In this document: positions 56,313-57,042 of the stretch, piece after piece
Position numbering within the stretch: the stretch's first letter is position 1
Layout of the letters: every line of letters starts with the position of its first letter
Assembly (NCBI GenBank): GCA_904419145.1
Contig: CAJFQQ010000015.1
Location: 1-57,042 of the forward strand
Direction: 5' to 3'
Source of the DNA: an uncultured Oscillospiraceae bacterium
GTDB lineage: Bacteria; Bacillota; Clostridia; Oscillospirales; Oscillospiraceae
DNA: 57,042 bases
The notes under the pieces: model-generated
Seen by the model: only the letters and a program-made list of their open reading frames with translations
What the model was told of the DNA's origin: nothing
The model's database searches: none
Position numbers and translations under genes: made by a program

Positions 56313-57032
56313 TTACTTATTACGCGCAGAGGCCTTCTGCGGATTGACACGGGCGGAAGCCTTCTGCGGGTTGGAGCTGATGCCGGCGGCCTCGCCCTTC
56401 TTCTCGACGATGGTCTTCTTGGTTGTGCGGATAGCGACCAGCCCGCCCTTGGGGCCGGGGACGGCGCCGCGGACTACCAGCATGTTCAGCTCCGGATCTA
56501 CCTTCACCACATCCAGGTTCATAATGGTCACCTGGTCGCCGCCCATCTGGCCGGCGCCAATGGTGCCCTTGATAATCTTGGACATATGGCTGCCTGCGCC
56601 CAGGGAACCGACCTGGCGAACCACCGGGCCGCTGCCGTGGGTTTCCTTCAGGCGGTGGCCGCCGTGGCGCTTGATAACGCCCTGATAGCCGTGCCCCTTG
56701 CTGGTGCCGGTGACATCCACGTGGTCGCCCTCGGCGAAGGTATCCGCCTTCACGATATCGCCCACATTGAGGTCGCCCTCGATGTCGAACTCTCTCAGGT
56801 ACTTCTTGGGAGACACGCCGGCCTTGTTCAGGTGGCCCATCTCAGGCTTGGTCAGCTTGCGCTCGGGGACATCCTCAAAGCCCAGCTGCACAGCATTGTA
56901 GCCGTCCTTCTCCGCGGTCTTCTTCTGGACCACGACACAGGGACCGGCCTCGATGACGGTAACAGGAACAACCTTACCGTCAGCGTCGAAGATCTGGCTC
57001 ATGCCGACCTTCTTACCGATGATCGCTTTCAA
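56313..57032 (-). CDS. rplC: 50S ribosomal protein L3
   Basis: 239 residues from a TTG start (GGAAAATACA then TTG) near the window edge. [20 protein letters not shown], the signature [19 protein letters not shown] near 109-127 and [18 protein letters not shown] are normal. The C-terminus is longer than the usual 209 or so and contains an 8-residue tandem repeat [18 protein letters not shown]3 nucleates 50S assembly. The preceding gene, expected to be rpsJ, lies outside the window. Confidence 0.95.
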   Translation of the reverse strand: MKAIIGKKVGMSQIFDADGKVVPVTVIEAGPCVVVQKKTAEKDGYNAVQLGFEDVPERKLTKPEMGHLNKAGVSPKKYLREFDIEGDLNVGDIVKADTFAEGDHVDVTGTSKGHGYQGVIKRHGGHRLKETHGSGPVVRQVGSLGAGSHMSKIIKGTIGAGQMGGDQVTIMNLDVVKVDPELNMLVVRGAVPGPKGGLVAIRTTKKTIVEKKGEAAGISSNPQKASARVNPQKASARNK

Positions 57033-57042
57033 TGTATTTTCC

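Overview
The window looks like a chromosomal segment of a GC-rich, low-salt-gut-type Clostridia, most probably Oscillospiraceae (Flavonifractor/Lawsonibacter-like). This is inferred from the S10-spc-alpha ribosomal cluster with the Firmicutes order adk-map-KOW protein-infA-rpmJ, a zinc-type S14, a zinc-binding Adk, GGAGG ribosome sites with TTGCAT/TATACT-like promoters, SLH domains, and LexA with a Gram-positive SOS box. No tRNA, rRNA, CRISPR array or insertion sequence was seen.

Layout. 1-4348 (minus strand): a carbohydrate catabolic set with a split transketolase, a D-2-hydroxyacid dehydrogenase, a sugar phosphate isomerase/epimerase and a zinc alcohol dehydrogenase, with two good promoters. 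4349-9460: a gene-poor stretch, a tyrosine recombinase, and an overlapping pair of exported proteins (SLH-serine hydrolase and CapA-like lipoprotein). 9490-17674: a DeoR-type regulator divergent from an unusual three-gene operon: a 1608-residue protein combining HD, helical repeat, NadD-like nucleotidyltransferase, GNAT-like and phosphoribosyltransferase-like regions, a diverged lactate/malate dehydrogenase and a cysteine-containing flavodoxin-fold protein. 17690-26102: a complete arginine operon transcribed argG-H-C-J-B-D-F from a promoter overlapping an ArgR-like box. 26308-38161: housekeeping genes (hemolysin III, DUF1836, TrmO, cyclase, RlmD-type methylase, beta-CASP nuclease, zinc-ribbon protein, deacetylase, SecG, LexA, racemase, a substrate-binding lipoprotein, PgeF). 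38413-41145: secA. 41571-57042: the ribosomal protein super-operon from rplQ back to rplC.

The observations most worth checking are: (1) the multidomain nucleotide-chemistry operon; (2) duplicated 3' ends of secA and rplQ, each flanking a hairpin-rich insert that separates the gene from its original downstream sequence; (3) twin structured intergenic elements in the arg operon whose stems differ but pair while a 7-base loop is kept; (4) a frameshifted infA and an internally shortened rplR in the ribosomal cluster.

All calls are from reading the sequence; no database search was possible.
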